Positions 34,934 to 42,942 of a stretch of DNA of 64,000 nucleotides are shown in pieces (position 1 is the first letter of the stretch; every line of letters starts with the position of its first letter). Under the pieces are notes generated by a model. It saw only the letters and a program-made list of their open reading frames with translations, was not told the DNA's origin and searched no databases. The position numbers and the translations under genes were made by a program. This stretch comes from Pseudomonas petrae (GTDB taxonomy: Bacteria; Pseudomonadota; Gammaproteobacteria; Pseudomonadales; Pseudomonadaceae): assembly GCF_021728295.1 (NCBI RefSeq), contig NZ_JAKJXE010000023.1, forward strand, positions 1-64,000, given 5' to 3'.

Positions 34934-35251
34934 GTGACGAAGCTTACAACCCTCAAACCGCGTATTCAGACGATGGATACTGGAAGGCTGAGCAGCAAGC
35001 CTGCCGCCCAGACTGGTGAAGGCTGGGGCTCGGGTCGAGGCGGCAGGGCTTGGCGCCGTAAGCGTGAGCAGATCCTGCACCGTGACCTCTACACCTGCCA
35101 GTCGTGTGGCCGCGTAACCCCAGAGCTTGAGGTTGACCACATCATCAACAAGGCGCAGGGCGGCTCAGACGACGATGACAACCTGCAAACCCTCTGCGTC
35201 CCCTGCCACAAGCTGAAGACCGCAGCCGAGTCGCTGGCAGGTCGAGGATAG
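34934..35251 (+). CDS. HNH endonuclease (packaging-associated)
   Basis: A 105-aa protein. CQSCGRVTPELEVDHIINKA, then GGSDDDDNLQTLCVPCHKLK, has paired CxxC zinc motifs and the HNH catalytic core. GTG 34934 with AGGAGAG is preferred over ATG 34907. In HK97-like phages an HNH protein next to terminase is needed for cos cleavage and packaging, which fits its position here. Confidence 0.88.
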   Translation: MTKLTTLKPRIQTMDTGRLSSKPAAQTGEGWGSGRGGRAWRRKREQILHRDLYTCQSCGRVTPELEVDHIINKAQGGSDDDDNLQTLCVPCHKLKTAAESLAGRG

Positions 35252-35414
35252 GTTGAGGCACGTCGGTGGCCCGATATAGCACGTCACTACCCCGACCGTT
35301 CGTCTTTCCTGCACCGTTCTGGTGCGGGGGGGGGGTGAATTAATAGGGTTTCCAGGCCTGCGGACACCGCCCACCCCGCATTCACAGATTTTTTTCCGCT
35401 CAGGATTTTTGTTA
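35252..35414. other. Candidate cos region with G10 tract
   Basis: Between the HNH and terminase small-subunit genes lies an inverted repeat (GCACCGTTCTGGTGC) that runs into ten consecutive G (35329-35338). HK97-like phages often place cos here. No experimental-type evidence is visible. Confidence 0.35.
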
Positions 35415-35909
35415 ATGGCTTTAACACCCAAAAAACGCGCGTTCATCGCTGCGGTGAGGGAAGGTGCGTCCAAAAAAAATGCAGCCATCGCAGCCGGATG
35501 CCCAGCAAAGACGGCTTCCTCGGCGGGTTGCAGGCTTGCGAAAGATCCCGATGTCATCGCCGAGCTGCACAAGCTCAACGCCCTGCATCCCGTTAACACT
35601 GATGTTAAAGGTGTTAAAGCTCCACTGCCGGGCAACTCTGACGATGTTGCGCCAGAAACTGTGAAGCCCAACGGCTTCGATTTGGCTCGCGCGCTGATGC
35701 ACGCGGATCCGAAAGACTTCCTTCTGGCCGTGATGAACGATTTTGATTCGGAAGCAAAGCTGCGGGTGGACGCCGCGAAGGCGCTGATGCCGTTCGTGCA
35801 TGCCCGCAAGGGAGAGAGCGGCAAGAAAGAGCAGGCCAAAGACAAAGCTGCTCAGGTTGCAGCGGGCCGGTTCGGTACCCGGAAGGGCCCATTGCAGTCA
35901 GTTAAATGA
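35415..35909 (+). CDS. Terminase small subunit
   Basis: A 164-aa protein. MALTPKKRAFIAAVREGASK, then KNAAIAAGCPAKTASSAGCR, is the DNA-recognising helix-turn-helix of phage terminase small subunits; the C-terminus is basic. ATG 35415 has AGGA upstream; the stop overlaps the large-subunit start. Confidence 0.85.
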   Translation: MALTPKKRAFIAAVREGASKKNAAIAAGCPAKTASSAGCRLAKDPDVIAELHKLNALHPVNTDVKGVKAPLPGNSDDVAPETVKPNGFDLARALMHADPKDFLLAVMNDFDSEAKLRVDAAKALMPFVHARKGESGKKEQAKDKAAQVAAGRFGTRKGPLQSVK

Positions 35910-37594
35910 TGGCGTGGTCAACAGCGTGTCCCGACTGGGAGCGCCGGATTGTCGCCCGCGAAAGTCTCATTCCGTTTGCGCCATTGTTTCCTGATCAAGC
36001 CGCAGAGGCGTTGGAAGTCTTCGGCGCCCTACGCATGGTGGACGCCACAGGCAGCCCGTTGATGTGCGAGACGGTGCGTTCCTGGGTGAATGAGTTCGTA
36101 GCTGCGATCTTCGGCGCATACAACCCAGACACTGGGCGTCGGATGATCAGCGAGTTCATGCTTCTGATCAGTAAGAAGAACGGTAAATCGACAATCGCCG
36201 CAGGGATCATGTTGACGGCCTTGGTGATGAACTGGCGCATGTCTGGTGAGTTCATCATCTTGGCGCCTACCAAGGAGATCGCAGATAACTCCTACCTCCC
36301 GATCCGGGACATGGTCAAGGCAGACGAGGAGCTGTCGGCACTGCTCAAGGTGCAGGATCACCTGCGCACTGTGACTCACATGGAGACCGGCGCCACGCTG
36401 AAAGTTGTGGCGGCGGACAGCGAAACGGTCTCCGGCAAAAAAGCCATCGGCGTCTTCATCGACGAACTCTGGGTGTTTGGCAAGCGAGCCAATGCCGAGG
36501 CCATGTTGCGCGAAGCCACCGGCGGCCTGGCTTCAAGGCCAGAGGGTTTCATCATCTGGGCTACCACCCAGTCCGATGCACCGCCGGCGGGTGTGTTCAG
36601 GCAGAAGCTGCTGTATGCCCGCCAGGTGCGTGACGGTCTGATTGTGGACAAGTCGTTCTTGCCGGTGCTGTACGAATTTCCCAAAGCAATGCTCGACGCT
36701 GGTGGCCACCGCGATGTCGTCAACGCTTACATCACCAACCCAAATCTGGGCCTTTCCGTTGATGAGCCATTCATTGAGCGCGGATTTACTCAAGCTCAGA
36801 TCGACGGCGAAGAATCATTTCGCGGTTTTCTCGCCAAGCACTTGAACGTCGAGATCGGCTTATCGCTGCTCTCGGATCGCTGGGCGGGCACTGACTTTTG
36901 GGAGGTGCAGGCATCAAGCGAGTGCCGGACGCTTCAGGACCTGATCGACCGCTGTGAGGTTATCGACATCGGCATCGACGGCGGTGGCCTGGATGACTTG
37001 TTGGGCTTTGCAGCGCTTGGCCGGGAGACGGGCACGCGACGTTGGCTTCTATGGACGCACGCTTGGGCCCACCCCTCAGTGCTCGAACGCCGCAAGGGTG
37101 AAGCGCCGCGTTTCAAGGATTTCGCAAAAGACGGGCACCTGACACTGGTCACCCGAATAGGTGATGACGTTGAAGAGGTGGCTGGGCTTGCGGCTCAGGT
37201 CGAGCAGGCCGGCCTGCTCGACAAGGCAGGGCTCGACCCGGCGGGTGTCGGCGCGATTCTGGATGCGCTTGAGTCAGCGGGAATTCCCAGGGAAAAAATC
37301 GAAGGTATCTCTCAGGGTTGGCGACTCGGTGGCGCGATCAAGACGGCAGAGCGAAAGCTCGCCGAGGGCGGGTTGCTTCATGGCGGTCAGCCAATGATGG
37401 CCTGGTGCTGCGGTAACGCGCGGGTCGAGCCCAGAGGCAACGCGATCCTGATCACAAAGCAGGCAAGCGGCTCCGCAAAAATTGACCCCCTGATGGCGAT
37501 GTTCAACGCCGTGTCGCTGATGGCCCTCAATCCAGAGGCCAAGGGCGGAATGGATAACTACCTGCAGAAAGGGTTCTTTGGACTTATAGGCTGA
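35906..37594 (+). CDS. Terminase large subunit (HK97-like)
   Basis: A 562-aa DNA-packaging motor. The ATPase domain has Walker A SKKNGKST (89-96), FIILAPTKEIADNSY and Walker B IGVFIDELW (Asp186-Glu187), with WATTQSD as the coupling motif. The C-terminal nuclease domain begins near IDIGIDGGGLDDLLGFAALG with metal-binding aspartates. The architecture is the Terminase_1 family of cos phages. Confidence 0.95.
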   Translation: MMAWSTACPDWERRIVARESLIPFAPLFPDQAAEALEVFGALRMVDATGSPLMCETVRSWVNEFVAAIFGAYNPDTGRRMISEFMLLISKKNGKSTIAAGIMLTALVMNWRMSGEFIILAPTKEIADNSYLPIRDMVKADEELSALLKVQDHLRTVTHMETGATLKVVAADSETVSGKKAIGVFIDELWVFGKRANAEAMLREATGGLASRPEGFIIWATTQSDAPPAGVFRQKLLYARQVRDGLIVDKSFLPVLYEFPKAMLDAGGHRDVVNAYITNPNLGLSVDEPFIERGFTQAQIDGEESFRGFLAKHLNVEIGLSLLSDRWAGTDFWEVQASSECRTLQDLIDRCEVIDIGIDGGGLDDLLGFAALGRETGTRRWLLWTHAWAHPSVLERRKGEAPRFKDFAKDGHLTLVTRIGDDVEEVAGLAAQVEQAGLLDKAGLDPAGVGAILDALESAGIPREKIEGISQGWRLGGAIKTAERKLAEGGLLHGGQPMMAWCCGNARVEPRGNAILITKQASGSAKIDPLMAMFNAVSLMALNPEAKGGMDNYLQKGFFGLIG

Positions 37595-37596
37595 AT

Positions 37597-38814
37597 ATGG
37601 GATTCCGTTGGTACAACCCGCTGAGCTGGCGGATGTTCGGCTATGAAGATCCTGCCACTGGCGACTATGTCGAAGTCGATATGGCCGTCGGTGGCAAGGC
37701 GACCAAGTCCGGGGTCAGAGTCACACCGACCAAAGCGATGACCATCAGCATCGTTTGGGCATGTGTGAAAATTCTGAGCGAGTCCGTCGCCGGGCTGCCC
37801 CTCAAGCTTTACGACGACAAAGACGGCAAGCGGCAATTGGTTCCTTACAGGGACCGAGCCAGCCGCATCATGCGCAAGCCAAATCCGTTCATGACCCGCC
37901 TCAATTTTTTGAAAGCGGTTGTCGTGAACATGGCGTTGCGCGGGAACGCTTACGCGATTATCGAGCGCTCGGACAGTGGCGAGCACATAGGCTCCACACT
38001 CGTATCGCCCGATAACGTGGTGGTCGATACGCTTGATTCCCAGCTCATCTACTACGTCACCATCGATGGCGACAGAGCACCTGTATCGCCGCAGAACATG
38101 CTGCACTTCAAGCTGTTCAGCACTGACGGCATCAACGGGATGTCGCCTGTCGAGCATCAGGCTGAGACGTTGGGACTTGCGAAAGCGGCTCATGACTGGT
38201 CGGCGCGCTTCATGCGCAAAGGCGGGTTCTCCGGTGGTTACGTTATCTACGATGGGTTCCTGACCGACGCCCAGCAAGAGCAGGTCATGTCCCGCTTCCC
38301 CGATGTCCGCAAGGCCGACACGGATGACATCGGCAAGATGGCGATCTTGCAGGGCGGGCCGAAGATTGTGCCCGCCGGGCTGAGCCAGAAAGACAGCCAG
38401 TTCATCGAATCCCAACAGTTCCAGGAAGAGGCTTTAGCGGGCGTCTGGGGCGTGCCTCTGTATCTGGCCAACCGGGCCAGCAAGACCTCGATCATGGGCT
38501 CGAACCTGGAACAGCAAACCAGCGGGTTCGTGACGTTCGGCCTGAAGCCCTACCTCGACGCCATCGAAGACGAATACAACGACAAGCTTTACAGCGACAC
38601 AGACCGATTCGTCGAGTTTGTCGTCGAGGGTTTGTTGCGCGCCGACAGCACTGCGCGCGCGGCCTACTACCGGGCTGCGCTGGGCGGATCTGGAGGCTCT
38701 GGGTGGATGAGCACAAACGAAGTCCGTGAGAAGGAAAACCAGCCGCCGCTGGCGGGAGAAGAATACGACCGGGTCACTCGGTGGGAGACGCAAGGCAATG
38801 CTGACAAAAATTGA
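37597..38814 (+). CDS. Portal protein (HK97 family)
   Basis: A 405-aa protein. ISIVWACVKILSESVAGLPL, NMALRGNAYAIIERSDSGEH, VYLANRASKTSIMGSNLEQQ-type text (here LYLANRASKTSIMGSNLEQQ) and TSGFVTFGLKPYLDAIEDEY are standard HK97 portal segments. It forms the dodecameric DNA channel at one capsid vertex. It starts two bases after the terminase stop and overlaps the protease gene by 17 bp. Confidence 0.95.
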   Translation: MGFRWYNPLSWRMFGYEDPATGDYVEVDMAVGGKATKSGVRVTPTKAMTISIVWACVKILSESVAGLPLKLYDDKDGKRQLVPYRDRASRIMRKPNPFMTRLNFLKAVVVNMALRGNAYAIIERSDSGEHIGSTLVSPDNVVVDTLDSQLIYYVTIDGDRAPVSPQNMLHFKLFSTDGINGMSPVEHQAETLGLAKAAHDWSARFMRKGGFSGGYVIYDGFLTDAQQEQVMSRFPDVRKADTDDIGKMAILQGGPKIVPAGLSQKDSQFIESQQFQEEALAGVWGVPLYLANRASKTSIMGSNLEQQTSGFVTFGLKPYLDAIEDEYNDKLYSDTDRFVEFVVEGLLRADSTARAAYYRAALGGSGGSGWMSTNEVREKENQPPLAGEEYDRVTRWETQGNADKN

Positions 38815-39442
38815 AGTGCCATTCGAGGTCAAGGCCGTAGACGACGCGGGCAACTTCGAAGGCTACGCCGCGGTGTTCAACAACGTCGACCTGGGCGATG
38901 ACGTGATCATGCCGGGAGCCTTTACGAAGGTGAAGACAACCCGCGCAGGCCGTCTGAAGCTGGCGCTGTTTCATGACCTGACACGCCTGATTGGCTCAGC
39001 GGACTACAGCCAGGATGCGCACGGCCTCTACATCAAGGGCAAGGTGAATCTCGCTGTGAGCTATGCGCGCGATGCGTACGAGCTGATGAAAGAGGGCACG
39101 CTCGACAGCATGTCCATCGGCTTCAACACCCTGCTGGCGGCCTACGAGGAGCGCGAGGGGCGCAGCATCCGAATTATCAAACAGGCCGAACTGTGGGAGG
39201 CGTCCCTTGTTCCGTTCGGCATGAACCCTGAAGCGCAGGTTACCGACGTGAAGTCGGACATCAGAGTTTTTGAAAAGGCCCTGCGCGATCGCATGGGGCT
39301 TTCGCAAAAGGAGGCGGCTGCGGTCGCTTCGCTCGGCTACTCCGCTGTACACCGTGATGGTGGTGCGGCGGCCACGGTGATCGTGGATGAGCTGAAAGAC
39401 ATTTCTCAACTGTTCACCCACCATTTTGGAGCATCGCAATGA
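38798..39442 (+). CDS. Prohead maturation protease (HK97 U35)
   Basis: A 214-aa protein. NFEGYAAVFNNVDLGDDVIM opens the fold; the catalytic His is in LFHDLTRLIG and the Ser in EGTLDSMSIGF. It cleaves the scaffold-like delta domain of the capsid protein and itself during prohead maturation. The start lies inside the portal gene and the end overlaps the capsid start by ATGA. Confidence 0.92.
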   Translation: MLTKIEVPFEVKAVDDAGNFEGYAAVFNNVDLGDDVIMPGAFTKVKTTRAGRLKLALFHDLTRLIGSADYSQDAHGLYIKGKVNLAVSYARDAYELMKEGTLDSMSIGFNTLLAAYEEREGRSIRIIKQAELWEASLVPFGMNPEAQVTDVKSDIRVFEKALRDRMGLSQKEAAAVASLGYSAVHRDGGAAATVIVDELKDISQLFTHHFGASQ

Positions 39443-40659
39443 GCGAAGTGAAAGAGCTGCGCGATTCCCTGGACAAACAACTGAAAGACGGCTTCCAGGG
39501 CCTGCAGCAAAAATACGACCACGTTGCTGACGAGTTGCAGAAAGGCAACACCGTGACGCTGGAAATGAAGTCCAAGATCGAAAACCAGAAGGGCGAGATC
39601 GAGCGCATCATCGAGCAAGTGCAGAAGCTCGAAGAAAAGGGCCTCCAGCTGCGCGGCCAGGCTGGCGAAAAGAAAAGTTTCATCGACTTGGTGAAAGGCA
39701 ACGACGCGTACAAAGCGCTGCAGCAGAAAAACCAGAACCAGGCCGAGATCGAGATTACTAAATCCGACATGGCCTCCATGTCCGAAACCAAGCTGACCAG
39801 CGCCGGCCTGGTCCCAACTCAATGGGACCCTGTCATTCAGGACCGCCCTCGCCAAGACCTGGTTATTCGCGATCTGATCCCGACCACCCCGGTTGAAGGC
39901 CAGAGCTACAGCTACTTCCTCGAGAAGTTGCACACCCGCGGCGCTGGCATGGTGGCCGAGGGCGCGGCCAAGCCTTCCAGCGATGTGACCTTCGAGCAGA
40001 AAACCGACAACGTCCGCAAAATGGCGGTGTGGATGCCTGTTACTGATGAAGCGCTCGACGACATCCCGCAGCTCTACAGCTACATCCAAGAGCTGTTGCG
40101 CTACGACCTGAAGCTCAAGGAAGAGGGTCAGATCCTCAAGGGCGACGGCACGGGCAACAACCTCAACGGCATCATGACTCAGGCCACGGCGTTTGCCGCA
40201 GCCCTCGGCATGACCGGCGACACCGCCATCGACACCGTGCGACGTGCGATCTACCAGGTTCGCAAGCAGTCCAAACGGCCGGCCGATGCCGTGGTGATGA
40301 CCGACCTGGACTGGATGAACATCGAGCTTCTCAAGGATGCGGACAATCGTTACTTGTTCGCCAACCTGCAGGGCATGATCACTCCGGTTCTCTGGGGCCG
40401 CCCAGTGGTGGTGTCCGACAGCATGGATGAAGGCACCCCGGCCGCCGGCGGTACCGCTGCAACTGGTGGCGAGTTCCTGGTCGGGTCGTTCGCACAGGGC
40501 GCGCGTTTGTACGACCGTATGGCCTTCACGGTGAAAGTGGGCTGGATCAACGACGACTTCGTCAAGAACCAACGAGTGCTGCTGGTCGAGGAGCGCCTGG
40601 GTTTGGCGGTTCGCCGTCCATACGCGTTCGTCAAAGGCCGGTTCGCGGTCGCTCAGTAA
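39439..40659 (+). CDS. Major capsid protein (HK97 fold)
   Basis: A 406-aa protein. Residues about 1-105 are a coiled-coil delta domain (LRDSLDKQLKDGFQGLQQKY) that acts as internal scaffold and is normally removed by the protease. The core (RPRQDLVIRDLIPTTPVEGQ, WMPVTDEALDDIPQLYSYIQ, GDGTGNNLNGIMTQA, LWGRPVVVSDSMDEGTPAAG) is the canonical HK97 fold. It assembles the icosahedral head. Confidence 0.95.
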   Translation: MSEVKELRDSLDKQLKDGFQGLQQKYDHVADELQKGNTVTLEMKSKIENQKGEIERIIEQVQKLEEKGLQLRGQAGEKKSFIDLVKGNDAYKALQQKNQNQAEIEITKSDMASMSETKLTSAGLVPTQWDPVIQDRPRQDLVIRDLIPTTPVEGQSYSYFLEKLHTRGAGMVAEGAAKPSSDVTFEQKTDNVRKMAVWMPVTDEALDDIPQLYSYIQELLRYDLKLKEEGQILKGDGTGNNLNGIMTQATAFAAALGMTGDTAIDTVRRAIYQVRKQSKRPADAVVMTDLDWMNIELLKDADNRYLFANLQGMITPVLWGRPVVVSDSMDEGTPAAGGTAATGGEFLVGSFAQGARLYDRMAFTVKVGWINDDFVKNQRVLLVEERLGLAVRRPYAFVKGRFAVAQ

Positions 40660-40669
40660 CTCCGTCCAG

Positions 40670-40700
40670 TCACAGGGGCCCTATGGGGCCTTTTTTTTTG
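40670..40700 (+). terminator. Intrinsic terminator after the capsid gene
   Basis: GGGGCCCTATGGGGCC followed by TTTTTTTTT. It could reduce transcription past the highly expressed capsid gene. Confidence 0.7.
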
Positions 40701-40712
40701 CTGAGGTGAATC

Positions 40713-41054
40713 ATGAAAATCCGAACTCTGTGGGGCTTCGAGGGCAACGCGGCCAAGCTGGGGACCGCGAGCGATCAAGTTCGCGCCGGCGTTACGCTTG
40801 AAAGCGTCGAGGACGAGTATGCGCATGTGCTGATCGGCAAAGGCCTTGCCGTGTCAGTGACTGAGGGGGCAGGCCCCAAAGAGAACAAGCAGGCGAGCGC
40901 GGCCGAGAAAAAAGCTGCTGCCGAGAAAGCCGCAGCTGAAAAGGCAGAAGCGGAAAAAGCCGCTGCCGAACAGGCCGCCGCAGAAAAAGCCGCTGCCGAC
41001 GAAGCTGAAGCTGCGCGACTGAAAGCGCTGGAAGCCAAGAAAGAGAAGCCGTAA
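40713..41054 (+). CDS. Head-module protein with Ala/Glu/Lys coiled-coil tail
   Basis: A 113-aa protein. A compact N-terminus (MKIRTLWGFEGNAAKLGTAS, VTLESVEDEYAHVLIGKGLA) of about 55 residues is followed by about 55 residues of AAEKAAAEKAEAEKAAAE-type repeats, predicted to be a long single helix. Its position between capsid and connector suggests a head accessory or decoration role. The family is not firmly recognised. Confidence 0.65.
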   Translation: MKIRTLWGFEGNAAKLGTASDQVRAGVTLESVEDEYAHVLIGKGLAVSVTEGAGPKENKQASAAEKKAAAEKAAAEKAEAEKAAAEQAAAEKAAADEAEAARLKALEAKKEKP

Positions 41055-41350
41055 TGATCGATCTCTCCCTGGTTAAGCTGCATCTTCGCGTCGACCACGA
41101 CGAGGAAGATTTGCTTATTCAGGGTTATCTCGAAGCCGCCCTTGAGCACGTTCAGCAGCACTGCGACCGCCGCCTAGTGGAAATCAATCCCGTGCTCCCG
41201 AACGAGATGACTCTGACGAAAGATGTCATGCATGCGGTTCTGCTTCTGGTTGCTCACTGGTACACCAATCGAGAAGCCGTATCAGGGCAGTCGGTCAGCA
41301 CAGTGCCATTGGCAGTTGAACGGTTGCTATGGTACAGGAAGAAATTCTGA
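41054..41350 (+). CDS. Head-tail connector protein (gp6-like)
   Basis: A 98-aa protein. MIDLSLVKLHLRVDHDEEDL, then AALEHVQQHCDRRLVE and MHAVLLLVAHWYTNREAVSG, match the HK97 gp6/DUF3199-type adaptor. It forms the ring below the portal. Overlaps of one base with both neighbours indicate coupled translation. Confidence 0.88.
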   Translation: MIDLSLVKLHLRVDHDEEDLLIQGYLEAALEHVQQHCDRRLVEINPVLPNEMTLTKDVMHAVLLLVAHWYTNREAVSGQSVSTVPLAVERLLWYRKKF

Positions 41351-41712
41351 TGGCGATGAAGGAGCCCGGCGCAGGGGATTTGAACCGGCGCGTAACGTTA
41401 CGTCGCCGATCCGACATGCCAGCCACTAATGGCGGCCTTGATTCGTTGTTCACGGATGAAAGGAAGCGCTGGGCGCAGATACAGCCGGTCGGAACAGCTG
41501 TTTACAGCGGCAGTATCCAGGCGGCTGCCAAAATCACGCACCGCATTACGCTTCGATATCTCGGTGTTCTGCCGACTGACTTTGAAGTGCTCCACGGCGA
41601 TATCGTCTATCGCGTGCAGCGCGCGACCGACATGAACGGTGGTCACAAATTCACCGTGCTTGAAGTGGAAGAGCTCGGGTCCGACCAGCCTGGAGGAAGC
41701 CTCTATGGCTAG
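41350..41712 (+). CDS. Head closure / head-tail joining protein
   Basis: A 120-aa protein. GDLNRRVTLRRRSD is the characteristic opening and WAQIQPVGTAVYSGSIQAAA then VLHGDIVYRVQRATDMNGGH the beta-barrel core of the phage head-tail joining family. ATG 41350 overlaps the connector stop. Confidence 0.85.
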   Translation: MAMKEPGAGDLNRRVTLRRRSDMPATNGGLDSLFTDERKRWAQIQPVGTAVYSGSIQAAAKITHRITLRYLGVLPTDFEVLHGDIVYRVQRATDMNGGHKFTVLEVEELGSDQPGGSLYG

Positions 41713-42166
41713 ACCAGCAGCTTATTTGCACTTCGGCGGATTCGATAGCTACGGCAAGCTCGATTTCGACAAGAAGGAAATCCGCAAAGGCATGCGCAAG
41801 GCCGGTGTGCTGGTGCGCGCCGAGGGCCGAAAGCTGGTCAGCAAGCGCGCGGTGTCAGGAAAAGGCCAGTACCCCGGCATGCGTAAGGGCAGGCTACGCC
41901 GTTCGATCACATACCGGGTCAGCCGTGCTGGCTTCCTGGTGAAGATCGAACCGCAAAAGACGGCCGACATGAAGGACTTCTACCCGGCTTATCTCTGGTA
42001 CGGCGTGCGCCGCAGTGCCAAACGTGGCAAGTCCCATAAAAAGCAGGAAGCCACCGGGGCGTGGCGCATAGAGCCTCGCGAGAACTACATGGTCGACTCG
42101 CTCAACAACAGCAAGGACGCCGTGCGCTCCATTCTCAAGCAGGCCTTCGCTGCCGCTCTGCGCTGA
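41705..42166 (+). CDS. HK97 gp10-like tail-completion protein
   Basis: A 153-aa basic protein. IRKGMRKAGVLVRAEGRKLV, GQYPGMRKGRLRRSITYRVS and FYPAYLWYGVRRSAKRGKSH place it with HK97 gp10-like neck/tail proteins. It overlaps the joining gene by 8 bp. Confidence 0.8.
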   Translation: MARPAAYLHFGGFDSYGKLDFDKKEIRKGMRKAGVLVRAEGRKLVSKRAVSGKGQYPGMRKGRLRRSITYRVSRAGFLVKIEPQKTADMKDFYPAYLWYGVRRSAKRGKSHKKQEATGAWRIEPRENYMVDSLNNSKDAVRSILKQAFAAALR

Positions 42167-42181
42167 TCAACGAGACCACCA

Positions 42182-42769
42182 ATGAAAATCACTCCTGTGG
42201 TGCTGCACCTGCGGCAGCGCTGCCCGCTGTTCGGTGGGCGCGTGGCGGGCGGCATCGACTTCGACGCGGTGAAAGCAAGTCAGCAGGTTGACCGGCCTGG
42301 TGCGTTCGTCATCGCGACCGGTGATGACGCCACGGACAACGACCTGCAGAACGGCATCCGGCAAGACATCACGGACGCCTTTGATGTGGTGGTCATCCTG
42401 GACGCCAAGGATCAGCGCGGACAACTGGCGGTAGACGTGCTGCACGACATCCGCGCAGAGCTGTGGCGGGCCTTGGTGGGCTGGAAGCCTGGCGTCGAAT
42501 ACGAACCCATCACCTACGACGGTGGCGACCTGATGCAGATCGACCGCGCGCTGGTGATCTACCGCTATTCGTTCGTCACCGCCTTCCAGTTGGGGCGCAA
42601 CGCTGAAACAGACCCTGCTGAAACTTGGCATGAGCTGGAGCTCGACGGCCTGCCCAGGCTGGAAGGCATGGACATCAACGTGGACTGCATTGATCCGGCA
42701 GACCGCAACCTGAAGTACCCCGGCCCGGATGGGCGCATTGAATTTCAACTCAAAGAGGAACTGCCATGA
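42182..42769 (+). CDS. Tail terminator-like protein (Mu gp37 / DUF1834 type)
   Basis: A 195-aa protein. MKITPVVLHLRQRCPLFGGR and FDVVVILDAKDQRGQLAVDV, then ALVIYRYSFVTAFQLGRNAE, match the DUF1834-type proteins that precede the sheath gene in Mu-like tails. This marks the switch from HK97-like head genes to Mu-like tail genes. Confidence 0.75.
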   Translation: MKITPVVLHLRQRCPLFGGRVAGGIDFDAVKASQQVDRPGAFVIATGDDATDNDLQNGIRQDITDAFDVVVILDAKDQRGQLAVDVLHDIRAELWRALVGWKPGVEYEPITYDGGDLMQIDRALVIYRYSFVTAFQLGRNAETDPAETWHELELDGLPRLEGMDINVDCIDPADRNLKYPGPDGRIEFQLKEELP

Positions 42770-42942
42770 ACCGCATCACTGTGGTGCCGGCCAAGGGGCG
42801 CGCGGTGCCCGATCCAGAAACCGGGGAACTGCTGCTGCCTGGAGGGCGCGACGTGCCCGATGACGCCTACTGGCGCCGCCGTCTTGCTGATGGCGACGTC
42901 GTGATCCCTAACCCTCCTGCCAAAGAGGTCGCGACCAAATGA
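42766..42942 (+). CDS. DUF2635 small tail protein (58 aa)
   Basis: ATG 42766 overlaps the preceding stop. MNRITVVPAKGRAVPDPETG, then DDAYWRRRLADGDVVIP, is the DUF2635 pattern (Mu gp38 position). It is always found just before the sheath gene in Mu-like tails; the function is unknown. Confidence 0.8.
   Translation: MNRITVVPAKGRAVPDPETGELLLPGGRDVPDDAYWRRRLADGDVVIPNPPAKEVATK

Noticed and set aside
33572..35140. A 522-codon minus-strand open frame across the lysis cassette
   Set aside because: It opposes holin, Rz, Rz1 and HNH genes, all with family motifs and overlapping starts; its translation has no recognisable domain.
40915..41040. GCCGAGAAAGCC-type tandem repeats
   Set aside because: They encode the Ala/Glu/Lys helical tail of a head protein, not a regulatory repeat array.
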